A stretch of DNA of 64,000 nt from Curvularia sp. ZM96 (GCA_022457065.1 JAJGBQ010000002.1:3596001-3660000), one strand, 5' to 3'; counted from the first letter of the stretch, positions 23,843 to 35,906 are shown. Program-made: numbers and translations. Notes: generated from the sequence alone by a model not told the origin.

Positions 23843-26800
23843 ATGGCTCGCAACGCGCGCAAGCGTATCTCCTACGGTACGTCCCCATGCGCCCTCGTAA
23901 AGCAGCGCTGACTGACCATGTACTTGTCCAGTGCTGCCACTCGCAAACTCGGCCGGAGGCCACAGACTCGGAGTCAATGGCTTGGCCGTCGACCCCCACA
24001 ACTCGATTCTCTACTCAGGCGGCCGTGACGGCGTAATATGCGCCTGGGACCTGCACCTTGACCTGCGCAAGTCCCAAGCTGACGACAACGATGACCGCGA
24101 CCCCTTTGCCGACTCCAACCAAGCCGACTTCAAGCCGCCGCCTACCCAGTTTCGCCAGCAGGTCCAGGCCCATACCCACTGGATCAACGACATTGTCCTC
24201 GCCCAGAACAACAACGCCCTCGTCTCTGCGTCGTCCGACATCACCGTAAAGGTCTGGCGGCCCGCGGCCACAGACAAGCTCCCTCCCCAGACCATTGGCT
24301 TGCACACCGACTATGTCAAGCGCGTCGCCTCGCCCGGCGGCAACGAGAACTGGATCGCCTCGGGCGGCCTCGACCGCAAGATCAGTCTGTGGGACCTCAA
24401 TGGCGCGGGAAAGAAGCTCGAGATAGCCGTTGGCGATGACGAGAGCACCGCCAAGGGCTCCGTCTATGCCCTGGCCGTAACACCAAACCTCGTCGCCAGC
24501 GGTGGCCCAGAAAGCATCGTTCGTGTTTGGGACTCGAGATCGGGCAAGCGCATCACAAAGTTTGTTGGACATACGGACAATGTGCGCGATATTCTCCTGG
24601 CCGAGGACGGCGACATGATCTTGACTGGCTCCTCAGACCAGACAGTCAAAGTATGGTCTATGACCGCTGGCCGCTGCATGTATACACTCACCATGCACAA
24701 TGACAGCGTGTGGTCGCTGCACTCGGACTCTCCGACTCTCGACACCTTTTACTCCTCAGACCGGTCCGGCCTCGTGGCCAAGAGCGACGTCCGCAACTGC
24801 GCCGAGATGGACGAGGGACTGTCAATTGCGGTGTGCCAAGAGCACGAGGGTGTCAACAAGCTTGTCGCAGCCGGCGACTACATATGGACAGCAACTTCCA
24901 GCTCGAGCATCAACCGCTGGCACGATGTGGAGACGGCCGCTGAAATTGAGCTGCCAGAGTCCTACAAGTGGCATAGGAACAGTGTGTCCACAATGCGATC
25001 ACGGAGTCCTCCAGTCAACGGGACAACACCCAAGATTCCACTCAAGTCGCTGCTGCGCATGTCCAACACGGCCCCTTTTCCTCAAGCATTTGCTACAAAG
25101 GATACAGATGCAGCCACCGTAGCAAGCGGCCGCAAAACCCCAGACGTCTTGTCGGGATCCGATCCTGCGGCTGTTGGCACAGTTCGATCATTACCAGATT
25201 TTACCATAGAAGGCCAAAACGGACTCATCAAGCATCATCTCCTTAACGACCGCAGAAGAGTCCTGACCCTCGATACTGCGGGAGAGGTGGTCTTATGGGA
25301 TCTGATTCAGGTACGATCAAGTATAGCCTTCCTTTTCCATCCAGATGCTAAAAATTAGTAGTGCATGCCTATCAAGTCGTTTGGCAAGAAACACATGGAA
25401 GATGTGTTGCCTGAAGTCAACACCCAAGACAGCGTTGCTCATTGGTGTGCTGTTGACACCAGGATAGGAACTTTGACATGCATGTTAGAGGAAAACTACT
25501 GCTTTGATGCCGAAACCTATGCAGATGAGCTAGAGCTGGAGGAAAAGATTGAATTTAGGGAGGACCACAGAAGTACGAACTCGGGGACATGTTTTGTCAG
25601 AGCTTGCTAACGTGACATTAGTAAACCTCGGAAAATGGATTCTGAGATACCTCTTCTCCAACCTCATTGACGAAGAGATCAAACGTGACGAAGTGGCTCG
25701 GTCTGAGCTGCTCAAGCAAAGGGAAGAACAACAGCCACAATCTGGCCGTCCTACCAACATCAAGCTACCAGATATGAATATCAACGGCTGGAAGGACGCG
25801 ACATCAGGACCTACTTCAGCTTCCACCATTAGGGCCGAAAACGGATTCCGTTTACCCCACACACCAGGTCTAGCCATCGGCCTGGCAACACCAATGACAG
25901 GACCAGGAAGTGCAGGTCGCAACTCGGCCACCGCAGGCACCCTTACGCCAACTAAAGAAGAGGGATCGCAGTTGGAGAAGACGCAGACACAGGACGGTGG
26001 CGACTACTTTGGTTCGGCCTCGGATGCCAATGCCAACGGAAATGGAAAAGCTGCTGATCCTCCGAAAGAAGGCTCAACCGACTCCAAGGAAGAGGCTGTT
26101 CAATCTCCGACAGAAACAGACACGCCCTCCAAGAAGGGCAAAGGCATGTTTGGCAAAAAGTTCAACATGTCGTTTAATATGAAAAAGTTCAGCACTGGCA
26201 CAGCCGTACCCGAGCCCGCGAAGCCGGCGGTCGACGAAAAGGCCGAAGACAGTGATTCGCGCTCTACCAAGACAGAAGAAAAGACGTTTGAAGATAACTT
26301 TTTTGGTGTCATTCAGCGGATACGACAGGGCTATGAAGAGCAGCTGGCTGCAGGCGCTTCAAAGCTAGACACAGCCATTGCACCGAGCTTGCCAAACGAA
26401 ACACCTGTGCTGAAACCGCCAGCCATGACAACTATTCTGATCCAAGAGGATCGCCCCGACTCGGGCGGTGTTGCAGATTTGTTCGAGGGTAAAGTCGGGA
26501 CATTGGCGTCGCAAGCTGATCTGATTGAGAAAGCTGCGCCAATGTGGCTTGCTGAAGTCTTGCTACGGGTGAGTTTCTCTCGAAACCTCAGAAAAAATTA
26601 TCACAGATTCTAACCAGACGAAACAGAACCAACTTCCACCCAAAGACATTGTCAAAGTATCTTTTGTTCTCGAGCCCTTTGCCAACGCCCTGCCATCCAT
26701 CTCCTCCGACGGGTACATTCCCTTTTCCCTCCCTTTCGAAACCGCAGCTCTCGCTAATTCGACACTCAGCAACAACCGCCTCAATGCAAACCGCATGCTG

Positions 26801-27311
26801 CGCGCCCGCAAGATTCTCGGCTACGTTGCCGAACGCATCGAGCCACAGAGCAAGGAAGAGGAGAAGCCGGCTGCCGAGGGCGAGACCGCGCCCGCGCCGT
26901 TGAGACCGGAAGAGTATCTCGAGTTGTACTGCAACGGACAGGTGAGATTCTATTTTGCTTGGTCTTCTCTATCTCATGGAAACACAAACTGACGCGAACA
27001 TGAAATAGCTCATCCCCCCGACCATGACACTAGCCAGTATCCGTGCGCACATTTGGCGCGGAGGTGGTGACGTCCTGCTCTACTACAAGGCAAACGGCCG
27101 CAAGGAAATCAAGCCCTTCCCGCCATATCCAGGCCCCCAATCTGGTGCCCTGCCTACTGCCGGTGGCACTACCGTGTATGGTTTGAAGCCCGGTATGGCG
27201 TCAGGGTCATCAGCCCCGGGAAGTAGTAATGCAAGCGAAGGCAAGCAGAGCAGTGAGGTGGACGGCAGGAGCTCGAGGGATCCAGCTGGGAATGCCGTGT
27301 TTGGGCCGTAA
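23843..27311 (+). CDS. WDR48/UAF1-like WD40 protein (Bun107 family), deubiquitinase cofactor
   Basis: Seven exons: 23843-23876, 23932-25310, 25362-25572, 25622-26568, 26627-26712, 26770-26941 and 27009-27311, giving 1043 residues. The first exon encodes MARNARKRISY, the usual start of this family. WD repeats fill residues 15-320 (SGGRDGVICAWDL, SGGLDRKISLWDL, TGSSDQTVKVWSM). The C-terminal half has a Ser/Thr/Pro-rich linker, then the DUF3337 region (NRLNANRMLRARKIL; LASIRAHIWRGGGDVLLYY). Known homologues, human WDR48 and fission yeast Bun107, bind and activate USP1/USP12/USP46-type deubiquitinases; the Aspergillus enzyme of that class is CreB, in carbon catabolite repression (link by inference). 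The 57-nt intron at 26713-26769 is divisible by three without stops; removing it restores the family consensus. Confidence 0.88.
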
Positions 27312-27520
27312 TTGTAGATGAAGAAACCTAGACATGGATTGTATGTTGTGCATCAATTGTACCTGTGTTTGAAAAAAGAGCGGCTCATGTCGAGGGGCAT
27401 GATGGCCGTATAGTATAGTTATAGCATAGTATAGTACAGTGGTATCGAAGGAGTCGTTTCGGTACTCTTTTCTTTTCTTTTTTCTAGATTGTCCCAAGCC
27501 AACACACGACAACGCTCGCA

Positions 27521-28554
27521 TCAATCCTGTTCCTCGCCTCCCAACAGGTTACTCGCCCATTGGTAAGATCCCAGGAAGATTGCGCCTCCGACACTGATCC
27601 AGCCTACGCGGGGCCCCAGGCCCGCAAAGAAAGCCCTTGGCCCGGACTCACGCAGAATAGTGCTGACCATTGTGACCATCGGCTGTTTCTCCCTCGCCAG
27701 CATCATCCGTGTCTTCAGCACATCCAAAGGCGTCGTAATCGCTGCGGCGACCGCTCCAGCCACACTTCCCAACAGGCCACCCTCCCACCCACTAACCTGG
27801 CTCCTCCCCGTCTGCCCCATGCGATACGCCTTGAGTTTCTCCCAGAGCGGAAACTGAATCACGGTAAACGGTACCTCGCGAATAATCGTAATACTCCAGC
27901 CCCGATATAACTCGCGCCAGACATGCACAAAACCTCTCGAATGTCTTTGCTCGAGAATATGCGTGAGAGCACTCAGCGACGAGGGGAATTGCTTTGCTTG
28001 CGCGCGCTGCTTGACAACTTCTGTCGGCACACGCACCGCACATGCCGCTACTTCACCCAAACTGGCTGCCGCCATGTGCGCCAGCGCCTCATTGCTTCCA
28101 CCTGGAACTTGCTCCTTATACGGCTTCCCATCCGCCGTGAACTGGATTCTCGACTCTGGAGTCGCCAATGCGCGTTTGATGGAATCGTAGGTTACGAAGA
28201 AGAGGGCGGCGCCCGGTGCGGAACCGACAATTGCGCTGCCCACGCCCCGGTATATGCCTGTGAAGCCGCCGCTAGCGGCGAAGCCGGAGGAGGATTGGAG
28301 GCGCGTTTTGAGTGTGTCGAGGGGATAGAGTGAGAGGTCGACCGTGGTGCCTGCTAGGCCGCCTGCCTGGAGGGGTGGGGTACGTTAGCAATTGCGTGAA
28401 GTGGTTAACATGTTGCATGTTGTATGACGACACATGCAAACCGCAATTCGCATTGACAGAACAGAAAATAAAAACTTACAATCAGCGACCGCAGATACGG
28501 AGATTCAACCCATGCCTTGTGTCCCTGTGCAGGGTCGAGCGCAGGCTGGGGCAT
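27521..28554 (-). CDS. Mitochondrial S-adenosylmethionine carrier (Pet8/SAMC family)
   Basis: Two exons on the minus strand (28554-28480 and 28366-27521), 306 residues. The three carrier signatures are PLDTLKTR, PTEVVKQR and PLDVLKTR. AGGLAGTTVDLSLYPLDT, the IYRGVGSAIVGSAPGAALFF segment and REVPFTVIQFPLWEKLK are characteristic of Pet8/SAMC, which imports S-adenosylmethionine into mitochondria in exchange for S-adenosylhomocysteine, supporting methylation, biotin and lipoate synthesis. The first exon starts at the only suitable ATG and encodes a 25-residue lead-in that runs into the first helix. The gene is convergent with the WDR48-like gene (209 bp apart) and divergent from the WRAP53-like gene (316 bp). 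Confidence 0.9.
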
Positions 28555-28870
28555 TGCGAGGAGGAGAGGGAGGGGAAAAGAGACAGAAAAATGGTATTGG
28601 CGGCTCGTATGACGAATTGGCGACTCACGAGAGTCGAGACGAGGGATGCCAATGCGTTCCTGGTCCCGCGTTTCCGCCCCGAGGGGAACCCGGCGTCTGT
28701 GCTCAAGCTAAGCTTTCTCTCCCCTGCGTTTATTTGGGACCGCGCGGGTTTTTGCTTGTTGCATAGTAGACGTCGACTCGCTTGCACGGATTTGGTTTGC
28801 TCGACGGAAGATTCGCAACGATTGGATTTCAGAGGGCTATTTTCGGTACCACGCGATATGGCGTAATGAA
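28555..28870. promoter_or_regulatory. Short divergent promoter of the SAM carrier and the WRAP53-like gene
   Basis: 316 bp between two divergent ATGs must hold both promoters. No TATA box or well-known factor site is evident. Confidence 0.45.
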
Positions 28871-30385
28871 ATGATGAATGGTGCCGGTATCAAAGTGAGG
28901 TGTTTGGCCAGCACGAGGATTCCGACACGTGATGGGCAAGAGAAGGATCGGGAGGATGGAAGACATAGTGAAGCTTCAGGTGGTCTCGAGGGGAATGGCA
29001 AGGACAAGATGAGCAGTCAGGATTCGAAAGAGCTGGGGAATCACGGACTAGAAGATGATGGTGCGCCTGGCTCTACTAGTTCACCCAATCTTTCGTCTTC
29101 GTCGACTTCATCTTCATCAGCTGCTCTGAAAAACGTCCGAAACCACCGCCATACAAGCTGTGTACAAGAAGCCCAGCTCTCACCCGATGGAAGCTGCATC
29201 TTCACCTCAGACTACGACCGCATGTTCTCCGTCTACCCTCTCTCCCACGACCTTGTATCTCAACCCAGCGCTCAGAGTCTCACGCCCTACGCGTCATTCC
29301 ACTCGCCCAACCCCATCTGGGCTTTTGCAGTAAACCCTCTCTTCAATCTGCAAGATGCCTCTAGCACGACTGTTCTGGTTAGTCGCCGGGACTCGTACAT
29401 CACACTGCACAACGCCCTATGGGACATGTCACGAGACTACACAAGCAACGGGCCTCCCACGGGGCCCGTCAACATCTCTTCTCCCATCGCCTCCTACAAA
29501 CTCATCGACACCCTGACCGAAGCCGTGCTCGCGCCTAACAGTCTCGCCTACACGCACTCCGGCACCCACTTCTTCGGCGGCATACGGGACAAAGTCGTGC
29601 TATTCGACATGCAGGAAACCAACGAACCCATCCAGACCATCCGCACGATCCCCGCGCGTCGCAACAAGCTCAAAGGCGGCGGCCGCGGCTTCAAAGGCAC
29701 CATCTCTGCTCTCTGCCTTTCCCCAGCCTCGGCCTCCTCGCGCGACGGCCTTTTAGCAGCCGGATCATGGACCCGACACGTAGGCATCTACGACGCCCTC
29801 AGCGGCACAGAAGTCACTAGCTTCGCTCTTCCAGGCACCCTTAAACCGCACGCCCAGCACCTCCAGCACGTCGTGGGCGACGGCGTGTCGTCGCTCCGCT
29901 GGAGCCCCTGCGGCAAGTACCTATACGTCGCCGAGCGCAGCTCCGACGCCCTCCTCATTTACGACGTGCGCAGCTACTCGCTCGCGCTGGCCCATTGCAT
30001 CGGCAGATCAGCTCTCACGAGACAGAAACTCGGCTTCGATATTTGGAACGCGGGCGCCTCGCCATACGATATCGAGGCTATTTCGCACGAGGTCTGGGCT
30101 GGTGGGACAGATGGCAAAATCAGGGTCTGGAGGGATCCGTGCTGGAGAGAGGGCGCGGTGGAGCCGGATGAGATTGTCACTGTAGCAGGCAGAGACGAAC
30201 CCGTTGTGGCGTCGCTGGTTCATCCGTCGGGCGGTTTGGCAGTAGCGGCGTGTGGGGTTGTCAAGATGTCTGAGCCAGACGAAGAAGAAGAGGAAGAAGA
30301 GGAAGATCGGGGCGTGCAGAGAGGTGGAGGGATTAGACCGCAGATTCGGGAATGGGGTAGTGTGGATATTCTGGGGTTGGGCTAG
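28871..30385 (+). CDS. WD40-repeat protein of the WRAP53/TCAB1-Swt21 family
   Basis: Intronless, 504 residues. Residues 1-90 are disordered (Asp/Glu/Ser-rich, with a run of serines). A WD40 propeller follows: CVQEAQLSPDGSCIFTSDYD opens it, then AYTHSGTHFFGGIRDKVVLF, GTISALCLSP, VSSLRWSPCGKYLYVAERSS and AGGTDGKIRVW. The order and wording resemble human WRAP53/TCAB1, which recruits scaRNAs and telomerase RNA to Cajal bodies, and yeast Swt21, a pre-mRNA splicing-associated protein. The C-terminus has a stretch of about 11 acidic residues followed by Gly/Arg. RNA-processing function is inferred by family. ATGs at 28871 and 28874 are tandem; a later start at the MSSQDSKEL segment would also keep the whole propeller. 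Confidence 0.68.
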   Translation: MMNGAGIKVRCLASTRIPTRDGQEKDREDGRHSEASGGLEGNGKDKMSSQDSKELGNHGLEDDGAPGSTSSPNLSSSSTSSSSAALKNVRNHRHTSCVQEAQLSPDGSCIFTSDYDRMFSVYPLSHDLVSQPSAQSLTPYASFHSPNPIWAFAVNPLFNLQDASSTTVLVSRRDSYITLHNALWDMSRDYTSNGPPTGPVNISSPIASYKLIDTLTEAVLAPNSLAYTHSGTHFFGGIRDKVVLFDMQETNEPIQTIRTIPARRNKLKGGGRGFKGTISALCLSPASASSRDGLLAAGSWTRHVGIYDALSGTEVTSFALPGTLKPHAQHLQHVVGDGVSSLRWSPCGKYLYVAERSSDALLIYDVRSYSLALAHCIGRSALTRQKLGFDIWNAGASPYDIEAISHEVWAGGTDGKIRVWRDPCWREGAVEPDEIVTVAGRDEPVVASLVHPSGGLAVAACGVVKMSEPDEEEEEEEEDRGVQRGGGIRPQIREWGSVDILGLG

Positions 30386-30679
30386 GGTTTGCTGCATTAG
30401 ACAGGGGGGCGAAAAAAAAAGAAACCCGAAAGAATAAGAAAAAATCAATTCCAGTCATGTCGGTTAGAAGCTTCACCGCATAAATGCACAGATGCTCGTG
30501 GCTGAACTTTCAAAACATAAAAAAATCTTCATTCGTAAATATGTACTTGGCGAAAAAGAAAGGAACATGCGCGTGAAAAACAAAAAACTAATCCTCGAGT
30601 CTACCAAATAGAGCAGGGTATGTCCATGCACAACGTCCTATCTACATTCCTCGTATTTCCCCGTTAAAAGAAAACGAAC

Positions 30680-32520
30680 TTAGATACCAGAGTCGGTCTG
30701 GTCGTATGGCCTGTCCTCATCAGGAGGGCTGCCAGTTGGCCAGTAGTTGTCCCACTCGCTGCATCCGTTGGTGAGCGTGCTGTAATCTCCGATGCTGCCC
30801 TTAATCTCGCTCATGCGCTCCATGAACTGCATGCTGAGACCCTGGCTGGCGTGCCATGCGATGTGGCAGTGCATGATCCACATTCCAGGGTTGTCGGCAG
30901 GGAAGGCCATCAGCATGTAACCGCCTGCAGGAAGGGTAGCAGTGTCACGACGAGTCGGGTTGTTCAAGTTGAGACCAGTGGTAGAGCCGTCCCAGGTACC
31001 TGAGCCGCGGCCAACAATGTAGTAGTCGTGGCCGTGGAGATGGATGGGATGTGGCAGTGCAACGGCAGCCGTGGACTGGATATACCAGAGGAACCAGCCG
31101 GTTCCCTCCATGGTGTGGACATTTTCATTGGGGCCAAACTTGGTGGAGCCGCCAAGCACCGTCTCAAGCGAAGGGTTGTTCCAGTCGACAATGTGCGGTG
31201 TGCCATCGATGAGCCAGCGGAAAAGATTGTTCTTGGTAGGGTCGGCAAAGCTGCTGACGTTAAGCTTGTGGTTGGCGGCCTCACCAACAACCGATGAAGG
31301 GACCTGGTTGGGCACAAATGGCACAAGGCCGGTTTCATCATCACAGCTTGTGCGCATAGTCACGGTGGTCGTAGAGGTGGGGTTGCTGTTCGGGGCGGTG
31401 TCGTAGTGCAGGATAGCACCCATTTGCTTGCCAGAAGTCGTCATGGCGTTCCTGCCACAGGCGGTACCGACGGCTACACGGAACCAGTAGTTATCGACAG
31501 TCTGGTTGGCAGTAATGACCACGTCGTAGCGCTGACCAATCGCCAGGGTCAACTGGTTGGTGACATAAGTCTCAATGGGAACAAAGTCGGAAGTCAAGAC
31601 AGTGAAAGGGTGACCGTCGAGGGATACACTGAAGACGTTGTCGACGGAAGTGTTGATCAAGCGGATGCGGTACTTCTTTCCCTTGACCACGTTCATTTTC
31701 GCGTAGGCTCCGTTGTCATTCTTAGCGTTGATGTGAGTGCCGTTGACGAGAATGTTGTCAGGTGTAGGAGGTCCCCTTGTGGAGTGCTGCGCTACCTCGT
31801 TCAGAGTGAATGCAGGAGTGTAGTACCAGTCAGTAATAGGGAGAGTACCGAGATCGACATCGTAGTTGGCAGTGGCTGGGCCGTCAATGATCATGGTTCC
31901 AACGACACCATCGCCATATTGAGCAGAGAAGTGAGAGTGGTACCAGGTCGTGCCGAACTGGGTAGCCCTGAATCTGTACTGGCGGGTCTTTCCTGGAGCA
32001 ATTGGGCACTCGGTGATACCGGGCACACCGTCTTCTTGGCAGGAGTTGAGTTGTCTGATACCGTGCCAGTGGATGCCGGTTCCGTTGTGCTGAAGGTTGT
32101 TCTTAACGTTGATGACGAGGGTATCGCCCCATTTTGCGCGGATAACTGGACCTGGGTATTGGCCATTGATGAGCATCATCTGCCTGGAACCACCGCTTCC
32201 ATCGGGGTTTGGCTTTGTGACATTAGAGATTTCAAGGTTGTACTACAATATGGTTAGCGGTTATCCGAGAAAGCCAAAACAAACATGCTTACAGTAACAG
32301 TGACGCCATCCGGAGGAGACTTGGCGTCAAAGTCTGTGGCAATGCTGTAGCCATTACTCCAGCACTGTCTGGTCCTTGGTGTATTGGTACACGCGCCATC
32401 TTGTCTCTTGACGATCTCATCGAATGATGGGAATTCGTCGTTCAACGGCTCGGCCCGTAGAGGACTACTAAGGGCGAGCGATCCCAATGAAAGCCAAACG
32501 GCGAGCGACTTTAGCAACAT
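30680..32520 (-). CDS. Secreted laccase (asco-laccase multicopper oxidase)
   Basis: Two exons (32520-32293 and 32242-30680), 596 residues. Signal peptide at residues 1-18, then a propeptide ending in a Lys-Arg pair (FDEIVKR), a likely Kex2 site. All four copper segments are intact: HWHG (about 137), WYHSH (about 175), HPIHLHGHDYY (about 472) and HCHIAWHASQGL (about 532); the residue ten after the type 1 Cys is Leu, the axial position. The C-terminus ends DSGI, the short plug that asco-laccases insert into the trinuclear channel. It oxidises phenols with four-electron reduction of oxygen, outside the cell, in pigment or lignin-related chemistry. The gene is convergent with the WRAP53-like gene (294 bp) and has a TATA element 134 bp upstream of its ATG. 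Confidence 0.95.
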
Positions 32521-34636
32521 GGCGACTCAATTGCAAAAGAAAAAGCGAGGGTGTGGTCAGTGTATGTAAAGAAGGTCCGACCCGGCCAACGAGTGATAGA
32601 GAAGTCACAAGCCCGATTGATGCTGGACATGTACTGAGCTGGCTATGGATGCCATTTATATCATTTGCCTTCGAGTAACATCCTGGGCCAAGTCATGGGG
32701 CCCCTTATCGATTTGCCTTAAGGATGGTCCTGCGTAGGCTGGAAGGTGAGGTGGACGAATAGGCACCACAGCCTTGTGTGCCCATATCCATACACGAGTG
32801 GATCTAGGGGACTGGGGCCAATGGCATCGTACCTCCGATCCGCATTCGGCGACCTTGGTCATCCTAGAGACAGCTTAGCCGACAAGCTGAGGACAAGAAT
32901 TGGTGGCGGGCCAGTCACAAGCAGGTCGGTAGTTGAGCATCAGTGTAATCACAGTCGTTGAATCCAATCGATCACGCGGTGTACGGATTTAGCTCCGCAT
33001 TTGGAGTGCAGTTTACGGGGCCTGGATCCCTCGCTACTGCTGTGGCTGTTGAGTCTTAACCGCGAGGGGTGAATGATGAGCACTTGGAGTTTCGTAGGAT
33101 CTTTTTCTGAGGCTCAGAACCTAGCGCTCGCATAAGACGGCGGTCCCTGGTAGGGTGCAGGATCTATTGAAACGCGGGTCGACAAACTCCACAAAACCTT
33201 GGTAGCTGATGGAGCCTAGGGTGGACCTATTAGAATCAACGTCTCACGTGAGAAGGCTATTGGCGGCAGGGTGGGGCCCGTGTACAAGACGAGAGGCGTG
33301 CAGTCAGGATGAACGCAAAAGCTGTATGCGGGCTAGGGGTGAAAAAGCACCGAGTTGCAGGCATCCGGGGATACGGTGTAGCACTGCTATGCCGCATCAG
33401 GTAGTAAATGGCGACGTCTAGGGACCCGGCAGCTCGGAAAGTTGCTAAAATAACAATGTGCAGGAGACGCTACCATCACACCAGGGGATCTGAGCCAGCT
33501 GTATGCCATGACGCCATTGCTCAAAGGATGCGAACTGAGTAAGGCTGACCGGACATGAAAAAACTGTCGAGGCGAGGTCCATTCGTGGCTTGCATACGGA
33601 GTACTGAGGTAGAGCTGGCTGGCCAGCCCTACCTAGACAGTGGGCTGAGTTCAAGGTATCCGCCAGGAACTCGTGAGAATTGCTGTCAGCCAGGTGGGGT
33701 CCAGGGTGATGGGCGTGTTGTCACGGCTTGGCGGCTCATGGCTGCCTGCAAGGTGACCCATTGGTATGAGGCCGCTTGACGGCGAAGTTCAGCACCGACT
33801 GCAAATCCGCGTACATGATGGACTACTGCGGCGGTAGTAGGCAGCAGAGGTCCAGGTGAACTGGTACTCGGGACTCGCCCGCGCCTCTCCGTAAGCCGAC
33901 TCTAGGCTGGGCCGCAAATAGACATGGGCTTGAACGTGGAAGTATGGCAGAATACGACGAGAGGATGGGAAAGTGTGGCTGACGGGAGCGTGTCGAATCG
34001 GCTGCGGTCGCCCAAGCGTCATGGGCAAGCGAACTGGCGCTATCAATAACTCGGTGACCGGGTTGAAGGCTGTGAGGGCAATGCAGACGTCGGGGCCGGG
34101 CGGAGGGCGGAGGGCAGAGGTGACCAGGGCTGCGATCGGTTCAGGGGTCCTGCGCGCTAGCCAAGGGCCGGCGTGCACCAATCCCGAGTGGCTTCCGTAG
34201 CGGCCGCACGCCGCCTTTCCACGTGCCACCAACCATTCTCCTCTTCGTGCGCCGCCTAATCGACGTCTTGCAACTATCATCATCATGGACGGGATAGTCG
34301 GCTATGCCATCACGACGACACGCTGGCCGCCCTGCCCCACTCTGCATCGTGTTGGCGCCTGCGGCCGCTCGTACCCCCGGTTCACGTATTGACAGTCTAT
34401 GCTGGATCCGGCCAGGGCAAGCAAAAGGCAATGGGATGCCCACGGTCTAAGCCGACCTGCTCGGCGATGCGGGTGCAGTCAGAGAGATGCGAGCGACAAG
34501 TCAGGCTTGAAGAGTTTTGCTCCGTCTGAGAACGACGCAGGTACAAAAAGGCACTGTCCCTTGAGCCTTGGACATCATCACTTCACTCGGGGCCATCACT
34601 TCTCTCGTTCTTCTCTACTCCCAGAATACCGACAAG
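32521..34636. other. Divergent intergenic region between the laccase and the Thr-rich protein
   Basis: 2.1 kb with no supportable gene. The frames longer than 60 codons overlap on both strands and have no signal peptide, domain or splice logic. The laccase promoter occupies the left end. Confidence 0.55.
32654..32660 (-). promoter_or_regulatory. TATA box of the laccase gene
   Basis: TATAAAT on the minus strand, 134 bp upstream of the laccase ATG, in the context GATATAAATGG. Position and sequence suit a core promoter of an inducible gene. Confidence 0.5.
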
Positions 34637-35906
34637 ATGCACTCTCGTTCTGTCCTCCTTACAGTCGCTGCGGCCGCCCTCCCACTCGTTAGCTCAGAAG
34701 ACGCGGGCGCACCGGGTATCTGCTACTCCTATGGTGTTGACTTTGTCGATGAAAATCACTACTTCATCGACTCTCAATCTACCGAGGCTTTTACTGCAGT
34801 CTCCTACTTCCAGGGCTGCAACCAGGACAAGGCAGATGTTCTTCTCGTTTCTCCCGACGATGCTCCTGTCGAGACAGAGCTCCTCTGTGACGAGATTACC
34901 ACCACCCCAGACAACGAGAACAAGGTGTCCACATGTCCCATCAAGAAGAACCAGATGACCTCTGGTCACTGGATTCTCCTCGTGCTCGGTAACAACGGCA
35001 AGGGTGGTCAGCCCTTCGCATGGCAAAGAGGTACGTCTGCCTACATGTTCCACTCCAACGTTGGTGCTAACCAGTGTAGATCTCTACCTGACTGTGGGCC
35101 CACAGGCCACTACCACCTACACCCCTACAGTGACTGTGAACGTAATCACCACGCCTACCATCACCCAGACTGATATCACCACATCAACCGACACCATCAC
35201 TACCGGTCCCTTCTCGACAGTTACCATGCCCAGCGGAACGGCCAGCAAGATCAAGACCATCACTCCCAAGGCAGTCACCACTACCTCCACCAAGACTATG
35301 ACCCGGACCAAGGTCTCTACTACCAAGACTGTCTCCTACACCACAAAGACTGTCACCCCAACATGCACGACCAAGCCTCACCCAGGCAAGCCTGACAAGC
35401 CCTGCGAATACTCGCCTACCAAGATCCACCCTGCAGCGCTGGTGACCCCCACTGTCATCCCTCAGGCCCGCCGCTGGGCTCCCAGGGCTGACCGCCCGGT
35501 TGATGCCGAGTGGGTACGTGCTCGTATTGAGGCCGCAAAGCAGAGGCGTGAGGAGGCCAGGAAACAGCTTAACCGCCGTGCTCCTGATGCTCCCACAACC
35601 ACGGTCACGCTTCAGACCCCCGTCTCCACAACCGTTACTCAGACTGCCCCGGCAATCACCACCACCGAGACCGTGCTGTCGACTACCCAGACCACGTACA
35701 CGGTCCCTCCCCCCACAGTCCTGTCTGGTATTCTTACCAGGACTACTACGCTGCCTACGCCCACCAAGACCAAGGTCAAGTTCACCTACACCACAACCAC
35801 CACGACCAAGACCTATGCAGCTACCTTTACTAGGACTACTACAAAACCTCCTTCTGCCTCTGTTACTGAGTGCAAGAAGCAAGGTGGACACTACGGGTGG
35901 TTTTAG
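34637..35906 (+). CDS. Secreted Thr-rich protein of unknown function
   Basis: Two exons (34637-35030 and 35080-35906; GTACGT donor, TGTAG acceptor), 406 residues. A signal peptide covers residues 1-19 (LLTVAAAALPLVSS). Residues 20-140 form a compact domain with four cysteines and a beta-rich pattern (HWILLVLGNN, LYLTVGPQ). After it come about 100 residues of Thr/Val-rich repeats of the TxTVT type, probably O-mannosylated; then a charged helix rich in Arg, Glu and Ala (WVRARIEAAKQRREEARK) bounded by Arg-Arg pairs that Kex2 might cut; then a second Thr-rich block. It ends in a short tail with one Cys and GGHYGWF. There is no GPI signal. I do not recognise the family. It could be a wall-associated or released glycoprotein. 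Confidence 0.8.

Noticed and set aside
31406..32257. 283-codon open frame on the plus strand
   Set aside because: It is antisense to the laccase second exon and arises from its codon bias; no domain, no signal peptide, and the laccase is unambiguous.
35184..35891. 235-codon minus frame
   Set aside because: Mirror of the Thr-rich repeat; Gly/Arg/Leu low complexity produced by the repeat.
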